NCBI GenBank assembly: GCA_014621425.1
Contig: JAANBB010000025.1
Coordinates: forward strand, 62,001-126,000
Direction: 5' to 3'
Length of the DNA stretch: 64,000 bases
Origin: Cylindrodendrum hubeiense
Lineage: Eukaryota; Ascomycota; Sordariomycetes; Hypocreales; Nectriaceae
Shown: positions 22,110 through 33,178 of the stretch, one piece after another
Layout: each line of letters starts with the position of its first letter
Position numbering within the stretch: position 1 is the stretch's first letter
Program-made: the position numbers and the translations under genes
The notes under the pieces: model-generated
What the model was told of the DNA's origin: nothing
The model's input: only the letters and a program-made list of their open reading frames with translations
The model's database searches: none

Positions 22110-25100
22110 CACTTGTAGATTGACCACGGAAGGAACGGCAACAATAAAGAAGAGAACAAATATGCTAAACTTCTTCCTCAAACGCGAAGAATTGCCATAG
22201 ATCTTTTGTTTAACTCGACAACCGAACCTCCCCCGGCTTGGCAGACGAAAATTGTCAACAAAATTCTAGAAAACCTAGACAGCTCGGAATGAAGGGAATA
22301 TTGCGCTGTTTCCTGGTGAAGTTCCTTCCTCGGTTGCTGAACAGTCCGCTCACCAACTCAGATCCCAGATCATCAGGCAGCTGTATTTCGAGTGCCTATC
22401 AGATCGCGAGTATAGGATTACTACGGCTCATCAAAAAACATTCCACTAGATCTTCGCCGGACCCAACTACCGTCATCTTCGGAAGTGGTCTCTCTTTGCG
22501 TCGTGGCTTCAAAGCTCAGAGCGAGTCTATTGGATAACTGGGAAACCCGGCGCTGGCAAGTCAACACTGATGAAGTAGCTCAGCCAAGATCCGCGAACAC
22601 AAAGGAACAAAAGGAACCTCTCGGTTTGGTCCGGCAGCTTGCCACTTGTCACCACACACTTCTACTTTTGGAACTCGGGTACCCAAGTACAGATGTCCCT
22701 TCAAGGCTTCTACAGAACCGTCATCCACGCCATCTTGTCAACGAGACCAGATCTGGTGTCCAGCGCTTTCCCAGATCGCTGGGACAATGCGAGTCTTTTT
22801 GGTAGTGACATGCGAGATTGGTCCTTGCGAGAGTTTCAAAAAGCCTTTCAAGTGCTCATGTCACAAAGCGGACGTGCTTATCGATTATCCCTCTTTATCG
22901 ACGGATTAGACGAATACGAAGGCGATCAGGACTCGTTCGTGGAACAACTTTCCGACATCACGGCCCGCTATGACATAAAGCTGTGCGTCGCAAGTCGACA
23001 ATGGCCGGTTTTTGAGGAAGCATTCTCTACAGGAGCCCAGCTAATGCGCCAAGACCTTACGTTTCCCGACATTGTTCGCTTCACCTGGGGCAGGCTACAC
23101 AATCACAGAGGATTTCGGGGTCTAGTTGCAACTGAGATGGACTATGCTGGGAACCTCATACTAGAAATTGCCGAAAAGGTACAGGGCGTTTTTCTCTGGG
23201 TTGATATTGTCACCAAGTCTTTGCTCCATGGTCTCACATATGCAGACCGTGTGGTTGATTTGCAACGACGACTGGAAGAACTGTACTTGAAAAATTTCCA
23301 CAGCATCGATCCTTTTTATACAGCACATGCCTCTCAGTATTTCCAAATTGCCAAGGCAGCCGCTGGTCAACTATCTGCCTTGGGCTTCTCTTTCGCGGAC
23401 AAAGATCCGGACCGTGCAGAAGCTCAACGTCAGGCCAGATATGAAGTCATCAAAACCCGACTGTCCACTAGCTGCAAAGGGTTTTCGGAGATTCCAAATC
23501 CGGTACCTTCATTTGAACTAGATCATGTTCCTGGGGAAGCAACTAGCCCGGATGGCGCGTCTTCAGTTTCCACCGACATCAATCGCGACAAAAGCGAGCA
23601 AGTCGATCCAGGTCTCGGTTCCGAAGCAACTAAAAGCCAAACACTGGCTAATCAGGGTGATGAAATCCATATTGGAGCAATACCTGAGCCTGATCGAAAG
23701 GTCACATATTTTTTACCGCACTGCCAAAGATTTCTTGGAGAGCCCAGAGATACGCAGCCAAATCTTATCAATGTCTCCACCGGTCTTCAATTCATGTATC
23801 TCAATTATGAATTCATACCTTATGCTAATGGAAACGCTTCCTGTGGACAAAATGGATCGAAACACTCTTTAGCCCCTGGTCACTTACTTCCTGGAGTTCG
23901 CCGAAGCAGGAGAATTATCCACCGAAACTCCACTTACAAAACACCTGGACACGCTGGATAAGACGGCAACCCTCTTGTTTCAGAGATTTGATATATGTGA
24001 AAGAAATAGTTACTGGACAACTACCAGATGGGTGGCGCCTGGTACACAGCACGAGGTCGGATTTCTACCTCTGGTGGCAGAATTTAATCTCAAACGGCAT
24101 ATAACATTCAAACTCACCCTGAGTAAACAAATATTCGAGTCTGGTGGAGGTCGGCCTATTTTGGACTATGTCATTGAAGACTACGAAACGTATCCGTATC
24201 TGAGTGAATCACTTGCATCAGGAGGCTTAGTTTTGCCAAGCTTGTCCGTCATCAAGATACTTCTGGACAGAGGAGAGGACCCGAATTTCCACTTCAATAA
24301 CTCAACTACCTAGTCTCGAGTCCTTAGCGAGGCCTCGAAGTTCGCAAAGAACCCCCAAACTTCAGGAGAAGAGAACCCATCGGTTCTTGAGCATTGGGCA
24401 GAGATTATCGCACTTTTTATTGCCCACGAAGCAGATCCTTTGGTCAATCGTAACTCGTCCATGTCTTCCAAAATAAGGGAAATATTCGGACCGTCAATGC
24501 CGCGGAAGGCAAAGGAACTGGAGAAGCGACTAAAGGAAACGAGGAGCCGATGGTCATCACTCGGGAAATTCATCACGCCACGGAACTGGAGGTTGGAGAG
24601 GCTTACCTTGGAAACAACACCGCTTCCAGTATTGAAAAGACTGGAAAGCGCAGTCATCGCTCTTCAAGAATGGTCGGAATTCGTCACTCAGAACAAGAAC
24701 GGAACATCTCAGCAAGGTTTCAAGTGAGCATGATCAGTCAATTTCATGTCTGAACATGTATTTCAACGCTAACCTATATATAATAGCCCAGGCACTGAAT
24801 TGGACCGTTGGGTTGAAAGGTTCAGCTCTGCGAATGACCCAGACTCACTGAAACGCGAATTAGCGCGAGATGGACTTGAAATTACCTTGCAAAAACGCAA
24901 AAGGCAACCTCGTTTTTACAATGATAGCTCAGACGAAATCCTCATCAGCCTCGTAGATCGCTCGAGGCCACCGACTTGGCCACCGACTTCGGAAGCAACT
25001 GCGAATACCTCCTCGGAATTATCTTTTACAGAGAATAGCTTACCAGTGTCCGCAGTAGACTTCTTGGAGAAGCTATATAGTTTGAAGCGCCACTGGGACT

Positions 25101-25201
25101 CGATTCTGATCCGCAACGTGGCAGAAGGACACCAAGTGCCACATCTCACAGTATTAGTAATGCTCCCCTGTAGGTACTACTATCCTAGGCTCCAACGCTA
25201 A
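22110..25201 (+). pseudogene. NACHT-type NLR (STAND NTPase), inactivated by stops and a frameshift
   Basis: The reading frame encodes a fungal NACHT protein: Walker A (WITGKPGAGKST), Walker B-like (LFIDGLDEYEGD), sensor strand (KLCVASRQWPVFEEAF), helical region and a DUF7791-like C-terminal part (FYRTAKDFLESPEI, LLDRGEDPNF). It is broken by in-frame TAG codons at 22447, 22576, 23870 and 24311, and by a one-base shift in the T-run at 23709-23714. At 22447 and 24311 the family normally has Trp, so the changes look like TGG to TAG. An intron at 24724-24786 is still spliceable, followed by a last exon to about 25201. The 5' end is uncertain: coding-like sequence without a clear start runs from about 22110, with another probable break near 22285. 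Intact relatives act in allorecognition or immunity-like cell death. Confidence 0.8.
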
Positions 25202-25953
25202 TATCTTAAAAAGATTGGTACATGCACAAATCTTCAGGGGATGTCAAGGGACTACCGATCGAGGCAGATGGAACCCCAGCGCCGGATGTTCTTGCAGGGA
25301 TACCTCGTGTGCTGGTCCCTTATTTCTCAACGGAAAACACACTCCATGGCCATGAAGCTACCGAGATGCCGCCAATACCGAGAAAAATGCCTTTTCGGGA
25401 CGAGTAGATTCTTGGGTGCAAACTCCTAGGCTTAAAGGGGACGAGGATCGGGAGATGTGACGCAAGTTCTCCGCTTGTCAGCCAGTTATTTTGCTCTTTA
25501 TATCCTAAAAGAGTAGTGCTACTTATTAATACGGATAGCGAGACTTATAAAACGTCGACAGTCGCTCTAGACGTTGTAATACATTAGAGATTCTTGAAGA
25601 AAACCCAATCGTGAGGCATGCTACCAACCCAATTGATACAGAGGTCTGGGTAGTATGCACGGCATATCAGGCGAAGTTTGGAATCAAAGTAACTCTTAAT
25701 CAAACCAAATTGGAATTAAGTGGCGCAAGCAATGCGAGACTAGAAACAATCTGGGCTGGGGAAAAAAACATGTAAAAAATCGGCAGGTCAGCCAGACCAG
25801 GCCGAAGCTGTCGTCGGCAACTTTGCTGAAACGTAGGGTGAATCCAACGGCGGAATCGCGGACCAAGTGAACCCCCTCAAACCATTACACGCATCGATTT
25901 GAACTTCATGAGAACTGAACGGCCGTTATAGTATCGTCTGGTTTGCCCCGTGA
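25202..25953. other. intergenic with AT-rich degenerate sequence
   Basis: After the NLR pseudogene comes a short open frame (25222-25407) without recognisable domain. From about 25490 to 25700 the sequence is rich in TA dinucleotides, as in old RIP-mutated repeats. The 3' UTR of the CYSTM gene (minus strand) must lie at its right end. Confidence 0.45.
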
Positions 25954-26337
25954 TTAACAACAACAGTCGAGGCATTCTAGACAGCATTCGCAAGTCTCGC
26001 CACAAACCCAACAGCAGCACATGGCAGCAATACTAAGAGACATGTGAGCTTTGTGTGGAAAAGGTATTTAGTACTCAAGCTTACCAGGTGTAAAGGCAGC
26101 CGTGGCTCTTCTCCTCACGTGGGGGTTCCTGCTGGTACTGCATCTAGAGAGGGGTCAGACACTCGGTAAGGTGGTCGTGGAGTTGGAGACTTACCTGCTG
26201 AGGGGGAGGGTAGCCCTGGCCCTGTGGGGGCGGGTAGTACCTAGCGGTTGTGTGAGCGGGTTTAGCGAATCTTTAAGGCGCGTTTTGGTGAATAATTACC
26301 CTTGGGGCGGCGGCGGTCCGTACTGTTGTTGCGACAT
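25954..26337 (-). CDS. CYSTM-type cysteine-rich membrane-associated protein
   Basis: Four very small exons read leftward: 26337-26300, 26240-26195, 26143-26085 and 26032-25954 (introns 59, 51 and 52 nt, all GT-AG). Spliced they encode 73 aa. The N-terminus is low-complexity Pro/Gln/Tyr (MSQQQYGPPPPQG, YPPPQGQGYPPPQQ), then a charged patch (QEPPREEKSHG), then the cysteine-rich tail CLYTCIAAMCCCWVCGETCE continuing to a final CCC. This is the CYSTM layout: P/Q/Y-rich head and a C-terminal Cys-rich membrane-associated module. Plant and yeast members are small stress-linked or surface proteins that sit at the plasma membrane, probably as dimers. No exon exceeds 79 nt, so ordinary ORF searches miss it. 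Confidence 0.88.
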
Positions 26338-28225
26338 TGTAGCGTTGATGACTTCTTTAATCTAGGATCTAGGTGCGACGTAAGATCGAGATTTTTTTTA
26401 CAACACGGGGGATTGGGACGACCGCTGGCTATATACCGACCTTGCCGCCGTAATAATTTACGAAGAAAACAAAAGGGGTGGAGTGCCCAGAGTCCCGGCA
26501 TTGGCATTGTCTTGGCTCGCGGCATCTCGGCATGCGTATTCCTGCGCCCAGATCTTGGCCCGCGTACACACCGCATACGAACCATGTGATGCCTCAAATC
26601 CAAGGCTGACTCGGCAATTGCCGGCATCCTACGAGATAAAATCGCTTGTTACGGGCAGGTGCAATTTACTACACGCGGGAACTCTCTTCAATAGTCTGGT
26701 GTGCCACCCGCAAGGCCGTGGGAATAGTGTCAACCAACGCGGTGGTGGGAAGATAAACGGCAGCTTGCGCGTCGATGTGGCGAAGCCAAGCCTCGCCAAG
26801 AACTGCGCTTGGCGAGATGACTGCGGCACAGAGCTTTCATCAGGTGGTTGGTCACTTGGAGATAGACAATCTCACATTGTTTCGCATTCACGGCGCGTGC
26901 TGGGCATTAGCAGCCGAAGATGATATCACGTGATGCCATGTGGGCTCCGACTGAGACTGTAATTGGCCATGTCGGCCCTTTTCTGCACTTCACAATCTCG
27001 TTCACAATCACAGCCACAGCATAAAGGCCGGGGTGCAGCATTCGACTGCAAAGTGAGCTCAGCCACCAAGGCATACACAGGCTGAGAACGGCCCGGACGG
27101 GTACGCTTGGTAGTCCGGAGTGTATTCAAATGCTAAATTGAAACTACGCGTCATAGTTCCTATGACATTTGTGGCGGTTCACATCACTCGACTGGCAAAT
27201 CTAAAAATAGAACCCTTTGAGTGCAGTCAAAGTGAGGCAGTGAACTGTTCTAAATGTTCATGGTGCACACATCACAATGAATCAGTCCATTAAATATGAA
27301 TACCCAATCAATAGATTACCAATTCAAATACATTACACAGGATCCTAATCGCTCATTGTTAACCTGTTTGCTGTGACCTACATTGCTCACCAAGACGTCA
27401 TGATCCACTCCATCAGGCACCCCACCTCCAGCCTACCCTACATCCTATCCTGTACAAGCCATTTCGTCACACTTCGCATTACCCTACACCTAGTAGAGAA
27501 TTTCACTATCTACTATGCTAGTCTTGTTTCTTGTTTCTTCTCTTGTTTTACAGATATAGCTTATCACAGTTGGTTTAATATTTGACTCTACAATGGGCTC
27601 CGAATCCTCCCAGTTGGGCACCAAGACGTCCGTGTCAAATTGTTGAAGCAGAGTCATCCAGTTAGCTATTCGTAACTGCCCTGGGCCAGATTTAACCCAT
27701 TTCTCTAGCTTTGACGATATCATAAGCAACGCTTAATCTTTTCCCCCTCCGTCGATTTTATCTTTGCCGAGTTTAATTATTGAGCATATGCACTGATACC
27801 AGACAGCGGAGAAATTAGCTGCCGCCTAACATCTGCTCCGTTTTGCCACTCCCGCTCTCCTGATTATCATTATTTCCAGTTACAGTGGGAATCATCGATA
27901 TTGGTCTTGTGCCGGATCCTTCGGCGTGAAAATCAGATTGCAGACGTCACCAGACATTACTTTCTGTATGATATTAACCACAAAAATTAAGCTTTCTACC
28001 ATCCTCATCAATTTGCGATCACTTGTATCATAACTTGTCACATACATATGACTCTTCGATCACCGAGTCAAACTGACGTAGCTTCTGCTAAGTGAAGCAC
28101 GAAGCGCGCAGCCAGAACAGCCTCACGGATGACAAGCACATGATTAATCGGACCTGCACGATGACGGAGAGCATGCTGCTCCATTTTCCGTGTCCGATTT
28201 TGGTCAAATACACTTGATAAAAATA

Positions 28226-28490
28226 GCGCTCATGTTGTCATCTGTCATTATTTCCTTCAAATTCCAGGCTCCCGCCTTGAATATAAGCTTTCTGTACGTG
28301 GAACAATAAGGGGCGAGAGCGTTAGAGCAGAATTATTGACGCCGGATTTGCTTCAATACATAGAAAATGCGCTCATGTTATTCTCTCCTAATTTCTTCCT
28401 CCAATAACAGGTTCTGGCCTGGCATAAGCGCCATGTGTACGCGGAACAACAAGGGAGGAGAGATTTAGAGCAGGATTATCGACGTCGGCT
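28226..28490 (+). repeat. degenerate direct repeat, period about 143 bp
   Basis: Unit 1 begins GCGCTCATGTT at 28226 and unit 2 at 28369. Further matching blocks are GTACGTGGAACAATAAGGG / GTACGCGGAACAACAAGGG and TTAGAGCAGAATTATTGACG / TTAGAGCAGGATTATCGACG. Most differences are transitions. Confidence 0.65.
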
Positions 28491-29343
28491 CCAGGCCTCA
28501 GACCTGATTATCACACTACTTTTACCAGTCCCGCGGTTGATGAGGGGCGTTGGTGGCATGACTAACCTTCAAGCGACGGGGAAAAAGAGTCTCACACATA
28601 TTGCGGGGTGAAGCTCCCACGCCCCTGCAATTTGCCAGGGCGGATGACGGGTGATCTTCAAAGCAGTGGCCTCTGGCTGCCAATCGTCTGCATACCTCTG
28701 AATGAATGCGTAGGCGCCGACCAAACCCGTGGGACCATGATATCTGGTCTAATCCCCAGGGGGTATCTGAAGGCCTGTCTAGCTCAGGGCGACCAAGCGG
28801 AATCGTAGGCCCCATCGAAATGCGGCTCAGAAAGTCCTCCAATGACGAGGTCGAACGAGGATGAACCCCTGTCGCCGGGTCTCGGGCCCGACAGGCGTGA
28901 GCAGAAACAGTCGACTTCCCCTGGCCATGTAGCCACTCGTCCAGTGACAGTCCACTAATACCCGTCTCAGATGCTGGAATCAAGCCTGATGGAGGCTTGT
29001 CGACTATGATCAGACGGCAACAACGGATGAATCTGGAACACTTCCACGCGCCCTGGCCAGTGCCCTAACTGCCCTAACTGCCCTACCTGAAATGCGAATC
29101 TCGCCATGGCAAGTGGTTAGCAGTCCATATCCCACGCCACTTCTGAGGCCATCGCAGGCCTTTGCAGTGCCGTGGGTAATGAAGGAACGCCCGGAGTATC
29201 TACACCGCGTTTGCGAGATCAAGCTAACCTCCTGAAGCTTAACCGGAATCCCTGAACGGCTCTTGCGGCTTCGGTTGAGATGCAGGGACCGGGAGGTTAC
29301 GTTCCTAGATGCGGTTCGAATATAGTGCAGAACAGCCGAACAG

Positions 29344-29352
29344 TATATATAA
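29344..29352 (+). promoter_or_regulatory. TATA box of the cellobiohydrolase gene
   Basis: TATATATAA lies 141 bp upstream of the start codon at 29493, a normal distance for a strongly expressed fungal gene with a ~100-nt leader. A pyrimidine-rich leader follows. Confidence 0.6.
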
Positions 29353-29492
29353 CTCATCCAGCCGCCACCTTAGGGCTTTTGTTCTCATCAACCTACTACA
29401 TTCTTTCTCAACCACACAGCCTGCGGCTTGTTCCCTTCGGACCCTCCTTTTACATTCATTTTATAATAGCTTGACGCTCTTTTACCATTATC

Positions 29493-31537
29493 ATGTATCG
29501 AACTCTCCCTATCGCCTCGGCGTTGATCGCCGTCGTCCGCGCGCAGCAGGTCTGCACCTCGACGACCGAAACTCACCCCTCGCTCACTTGGCAGAAGTGC
29601 ACCACCAGCGGCTGCACTGACGTGGAAGGCTCCGTTGTGGTTGACGCCAACTGGAGATGGACTCACACTGTGGAGGGCAGCACCAACTGCTACACCGGCA
29701 ACGAGTGGGACACCTCCATCTGCACTGATGGAGAGACCTGCGCCTCGGAGTGCTGTGTTGATGGCGCCGACTACGCGACCACCTACGGTGTAACCACCAG
29801 CGGTGACCAGCTCAGCGTTGGCTTCGTCACTGAGGGCGCCTATGCCACCAACATCGGCAGCCGTCTTTATCTCCTCGAGGACGAGTCGACTTACCAGATG
29901 TTCACGCTTCTGGGCAACGAGTTTACCTTCGACGTTGATGTATCCGGCATCAGCTGCGGTCTCAACGGTGCTTTGTACTTTGTTTCCATGGATGAGGATG
30001 GTGGCATGGCCAAGTATGACGGTAATAAGGCCGGTGCTAAGTACGGCACTGGATACTGCGATGCCCAGTGCGCCCGCGACGTCAAATTCATCAATGGAGT
30101 CGTAAGAACCCCCCACACTCCCTTTTAACTGCAGCTGCTAACCGTGAATAGGCCAACGTGGAAGACTGGGTTCCCTCAGACAACGACCCCAACTCGGGTG
30201 TCGGCGGTCTCGGCACGTGCTGCCCCGAGATGGATATCTGGGAGGCCAACGACATCTCCACTGCCTTCACCGCGCACCCTTGCGAAGATCTCACCCAGCA
30301 CTCTTGCGATGGCGATGACTGTGGCGGCACATACTCCACCACCCGCTATGCTGGTGACTGTGATCCCGATGGTTGCGACTTCAACTCTTACCGCCAGGGC
30401 AACGAGACCTTCTACGGCCCCGGATCTGATTTCACCGTCGACACCACCAAGACCATGACCGTTGTCACCCAGTTCATCGAAGGCACCAGCGGCGGCCTTG
30501 CCTCCATCAAGCGATTCTACGTCCAGGACGGTGTTGTGGTCAAGAACTCCGAGTCCGTCATCGCCGGCACCTCTGGCAACGCCATCACCGAGGAATTCTG
30601 CACTGCCCAGAAGGTCGCATTCGGCGACGACGACGACTTCTCGGTCAAGGGCGGATACTCTCAGATGAGCGATGCCCTCGCTGCCCCCATGGTTCTTGTC
30701 ATGAGCCTCTGGGACGACGTAAGTTTGGATCCTGATACTTCGGTCTGCATTTGACTAACTGTTTCTCAGCACTACGCCAACATGCTCTGGTTGGACTCCA
30801 ACTACCCTGCCAACTCCACTGAGGACGGTGCGGCGCGAGGAACCTGCTCTACCGACTCTGGCGTCCCCACCGATGTCGAGGCAGCCACCCCTAACGCGTC
30901 CGTTGTCTTCTCCAACATCAAGTTCGGCCCCATCGGCACCACCTTCGACAGCGGCTCCAGCGATTCCGACGACACCAGCGCCAGCTCCAGCGCCGCTGCT
31001 AGCACCAGCAAGGCCACCTCCACTGCCGAGGCCGCCGTTGAGTCGAGCACCTCTGCCGTCGCCGCTGTTGAGACGACCACTTCCGTGGCCGCCGTCAAGA
31101 CCACCTCGATCGTCCCCGTTGTTGAGTCTAGCAGCTCCACTGTCGCCAAGGTTGAGACCACCGCCGTTGCTGAGGTTGAGACCACCGCTGTGGCCGAGGA
31201 GAAGACGACCACTACCAAGACTAGTGTCTCGACGACTACCACCACCCAGACCAAGGCCAAGACCACCAGCGCTGCCGCCCAATCAATTGTCTCCAGCTCC
31301 AAGGCTGCAGTGGTTGTTACTTCGTCTGTCGCTGCAGTTTCACCCGTTGCCAGTGCGACGGCCACGCCCACTGATGACGAAGACTGCGATGAGGATGACG
31401 AGGATGACGACAGCGACGACACCACAGTTGCCGCCAAGTACTACCAGTGCGGCGGATTGAACTGGACTGGCGCCACTGAATGTGAGTCGGGCACCACCTG
31501 CACAGCGCAGAACGATTACTACTCCCAGTGTATATAA
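29493..31537 (+). CDS. cbh1: GH7 cellobiohydrolase I (Cel7A) with CBM1
   Basis: Exons 29493-30101, 30152-30718 and 30770-31537 give 647 aa. A 17-residue signal peptide ends VVRA, so the mature enzyme starts with Gln. The catalytic motif EMDIWE gives Glu229, Asp231 and Glu234, equal to 212, 214 and 217 after signal removal, matching Trichoderma Cel7A numbering. Cellobiohydrolase-type loops are present ([39 protein letters not shown]). The catalytic domain ends near residue 452. A linker of about 163 residues follows, much longer than usual, Ser/Thr/Val/Ala-rich and ending in an acidic run [16 protein letters not shown]. The last 32 residues are a CBM1 (YYQCGG ... YYSQC). The secreted enzyme releases cellobiose from cellulose chain ends. 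Confidence 0.95.
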
Positions 31538-31918
31538 ATTCACCAGTGAGATCCATGGTCTCCTGCTCTGGCCAATGAGAGAAATGACTATCAGTGGCAA
31601 AAACAGCGGGGCGGGTGCTTTCATGGAGTTCTTTACATCATTCTCAGGGGTGTAATATTGCCTTTCTCATTCTATGTACATAAAGTTTTGACCGGTGGTC
31701 AAGTTTCCTGGCGCATATCTGTTAGCTGTCGTGGCGGAGACGTCATCTTGAATATCTCACAGTTCTTGCTAAATCCTCTCGTGTCTCTTGAGCTCGTCTA
31801 GTGATGTCATTGATTGATGCAAATGATTCCCAAAGCAACATGTTAAATCATAGTCGGTCCAGTTCAGGCGAATGTAGAAAGTATGGCATTTCGCAGTTGG
31901 TTGCGTTAATTAACAATA
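31538..31918. other. intergenic between convergent genes
   Basis: 3' regions of the cellobiohydrolase and of the leftward kinase-like gene. No other feature was noticed. Confidence 0.6.
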
Positions 31919-33178
31919 CTATCGAGGGAGGTTAGATACTTCTTCCTGCAGCCAGTCCCTCCAGCCCTGGTCGGCAAGGATCGACCGAACCCTCGCCTCG
32001 AGCCACTCCGTATTGCCCCAAAAGCCCCAAGATGCCTGGAAGCGACACCAATCAACAAGCGCTGTCTCCCAATGCCGGACAAATATGTTCATTGGGTAAT
32101 CTATCTCTCTTCCTGGAGGACGACGGCTGAGTAGGGTCTTGCGGTAATGCTTCAGTAGGGTCTTTTCGCCTCTTTTCATAGAGAGCTTATTCGGTATCGT
32201 ATTTTTGTCGGTAAGCATGTTCATGGGAACGGAACATGTGAACAACTTGGCGAGGTCGCAGACGCCCAAGCCTAGACCAACATACTGGAAGTCAAAGAAG
32301 GCAACCTCGTCATTCATCTCAGTGGTGAAGAGGTTTTCAGACTTGACGTCACCGTGGATGTACGTTTCGAATGGCCGATCGCACGGGGTAAGGAAATCGG
32401 CCACCATGTTGGCAATGGACGGCAATGAGCCTTCAGATGGCGCGCAAAACGCCTCAGACCATTCCGAGTAGGAGTCTCCAGCCAGGGAATCGTATTCCTT
32501 TTGGCGAGTTGCGAGGTACGTGTATCCTCCGTTTAGCCAAAGTTTTTGCTGGGAGATGTCTGGATCGGACTGTCTTCGTTTCATCTCCTCGAGCGGCGGC
32601 AGAACGAAGTCGCTCAGGTCGTCCGGTAGCATCTTCCACGAGCTGCTGTGAAATTTGGCCAGCCAATCCAACGCGGCATGGACTTGACTGGGCTCGAGAA
32701 GCGATCTTTTCTCTCCTGCGATGGGGAACTTCCGACGTAAATCTGTCATGATGGTGGCGGTCAGACCTTGCAGTTCCTTTGCGTCGGCGTGCCCCTCCAA
32801 GTGTCGGGTCGAAGTGAGGCACTTTGCGACAGCCACGTCTTCTTCTAACTGGGGCGTGATCTCATTGTAGAAGTACTGCTCAATATCGTAGCTCATCATC
32901 TTGCGCAGATGTCCCTCGTCGCCCGCCGTGTCATTGCTACTCGGGGGTGAGATGAGTTTGAGTATCAGATGGAACTTGTTGCTTTTGGCTCCTTCCAGCT
33001 CGCCACAAACCTGGGCAAACTTAGCGGCGGCTTCCGCATCGGCAGCTTGTGCGGTGACGGCGCAGATATGGCCGTAGCCTGCCCACAGGGATTGGAGCTC
33101 GGTGCATGAGACGACCTCGAGGCCGAGAGAAGCGAGCATGATCTCGGCGACACGGTGCGGCTTGATGCGAGGGGGCAT
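31919..33178 (-). CDS. aminoglycoside-phosphotransferase/EcKinase-like small-molecule kinase
   Basis: A single exon from ATG at 33178 gives 419 aa. The open frame extends 39 nt upstream but without an ATG. The catalytic loop is HGDVKSENL (His275, Asp277, Asn282), and the metal-binding motif is FFDFQ (Asp296). A strand with Lys74 (FHLILKLISPP) fits the ATP-anchoring lysine. This order, and the size, are those of the APH/CHK (ecdysteroid-kinase-like) fold, which phosphorylates small hydroxylated compounds or choline-type substrates. The substrate cannot be told from sequence. It is convergent with the cellobiohydrolase gene but has no evident functional link to it. No signal peptide is visible; it should be cytosolic. 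Confidence 0.85.
   Translation of the reverse strand: MPPRIKPHRVAEIMLASLGLEVVSCTELQSLWAGYGHICAVTAQAADAEAAAKFAQVCGELEGAKSNKFHLILKLISPPSSNDTAGDEGHLRKMMSYDIEQYFYNEITPQLEEDVAVAKCLTSTRHLEGHADAKELQGLTATIMTDLRRKFPIAGEKRSLLEPSQVHAALDWLAKFHSSSWKMLPDDLSDFVLPPLEEMKRRQSDPDISQQKLWLNGGYTYLATRQKEYDSLAGDSYSEWSEAFCAPSEGSLPSIANMVADFLTPCDRPFETYIHGDVKSENLFTTEMNDEVAFFDFQYVGLGLGVCDLAKLFTCSVPMNMLTDKNTIPNKLSMKRGEKTLLKHYRKTLLSRRPPGREIDYPMNIFVRHWETALVDWCRFQASWGFWGNTEWLEARVRSILADQGWRDWLQEEVSNLPR

Larger units (their letters stand above)
26338..29492. other. 3.1-kb gene-poor stretch
   Basis: No gene could be supported. It contains a perfect palindrome ATCACGTGAT (26935-26944), an AT-rich zone around 27250-28000, the degenerate direct repeat at 28226-28490, and at its right end the promoter of the cellobiohydrolase. 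A 153-codon minus-strand frame at 28522-28983 has no domain and an unlikely composition. Confidence 0.55.

Noticed and set aside
25222..25429. Two overlapping ~60-codon frames after the NLR pseudogene
   Set aside because: Too short, no domain; they may be further NLR debris but nothing can be matched.
26483..26923. 146-codon plus-strand frame
   Set aside because: No domain, no codon-usage support, and it lies in the upstream region of the CYSTM gene.
28522..28983. 153-codon minus-strand frame upstream of the cellobiohydrolase
   Set aside because: Starts without context, composition is unlike the coding regions around it, and no domain is seen.
29388..30116. Long antisense frames over the cellobiohydrolase gene
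   Set aside because: Gly/Ala-rich shadows caused by the strong codon bias of the real gene on the plus strand.
30755..31556. Additional long frames on both strands over the linker region
   Set aside because: Low-complexity shadows of the repetitive Ser/Thr/Val linker.
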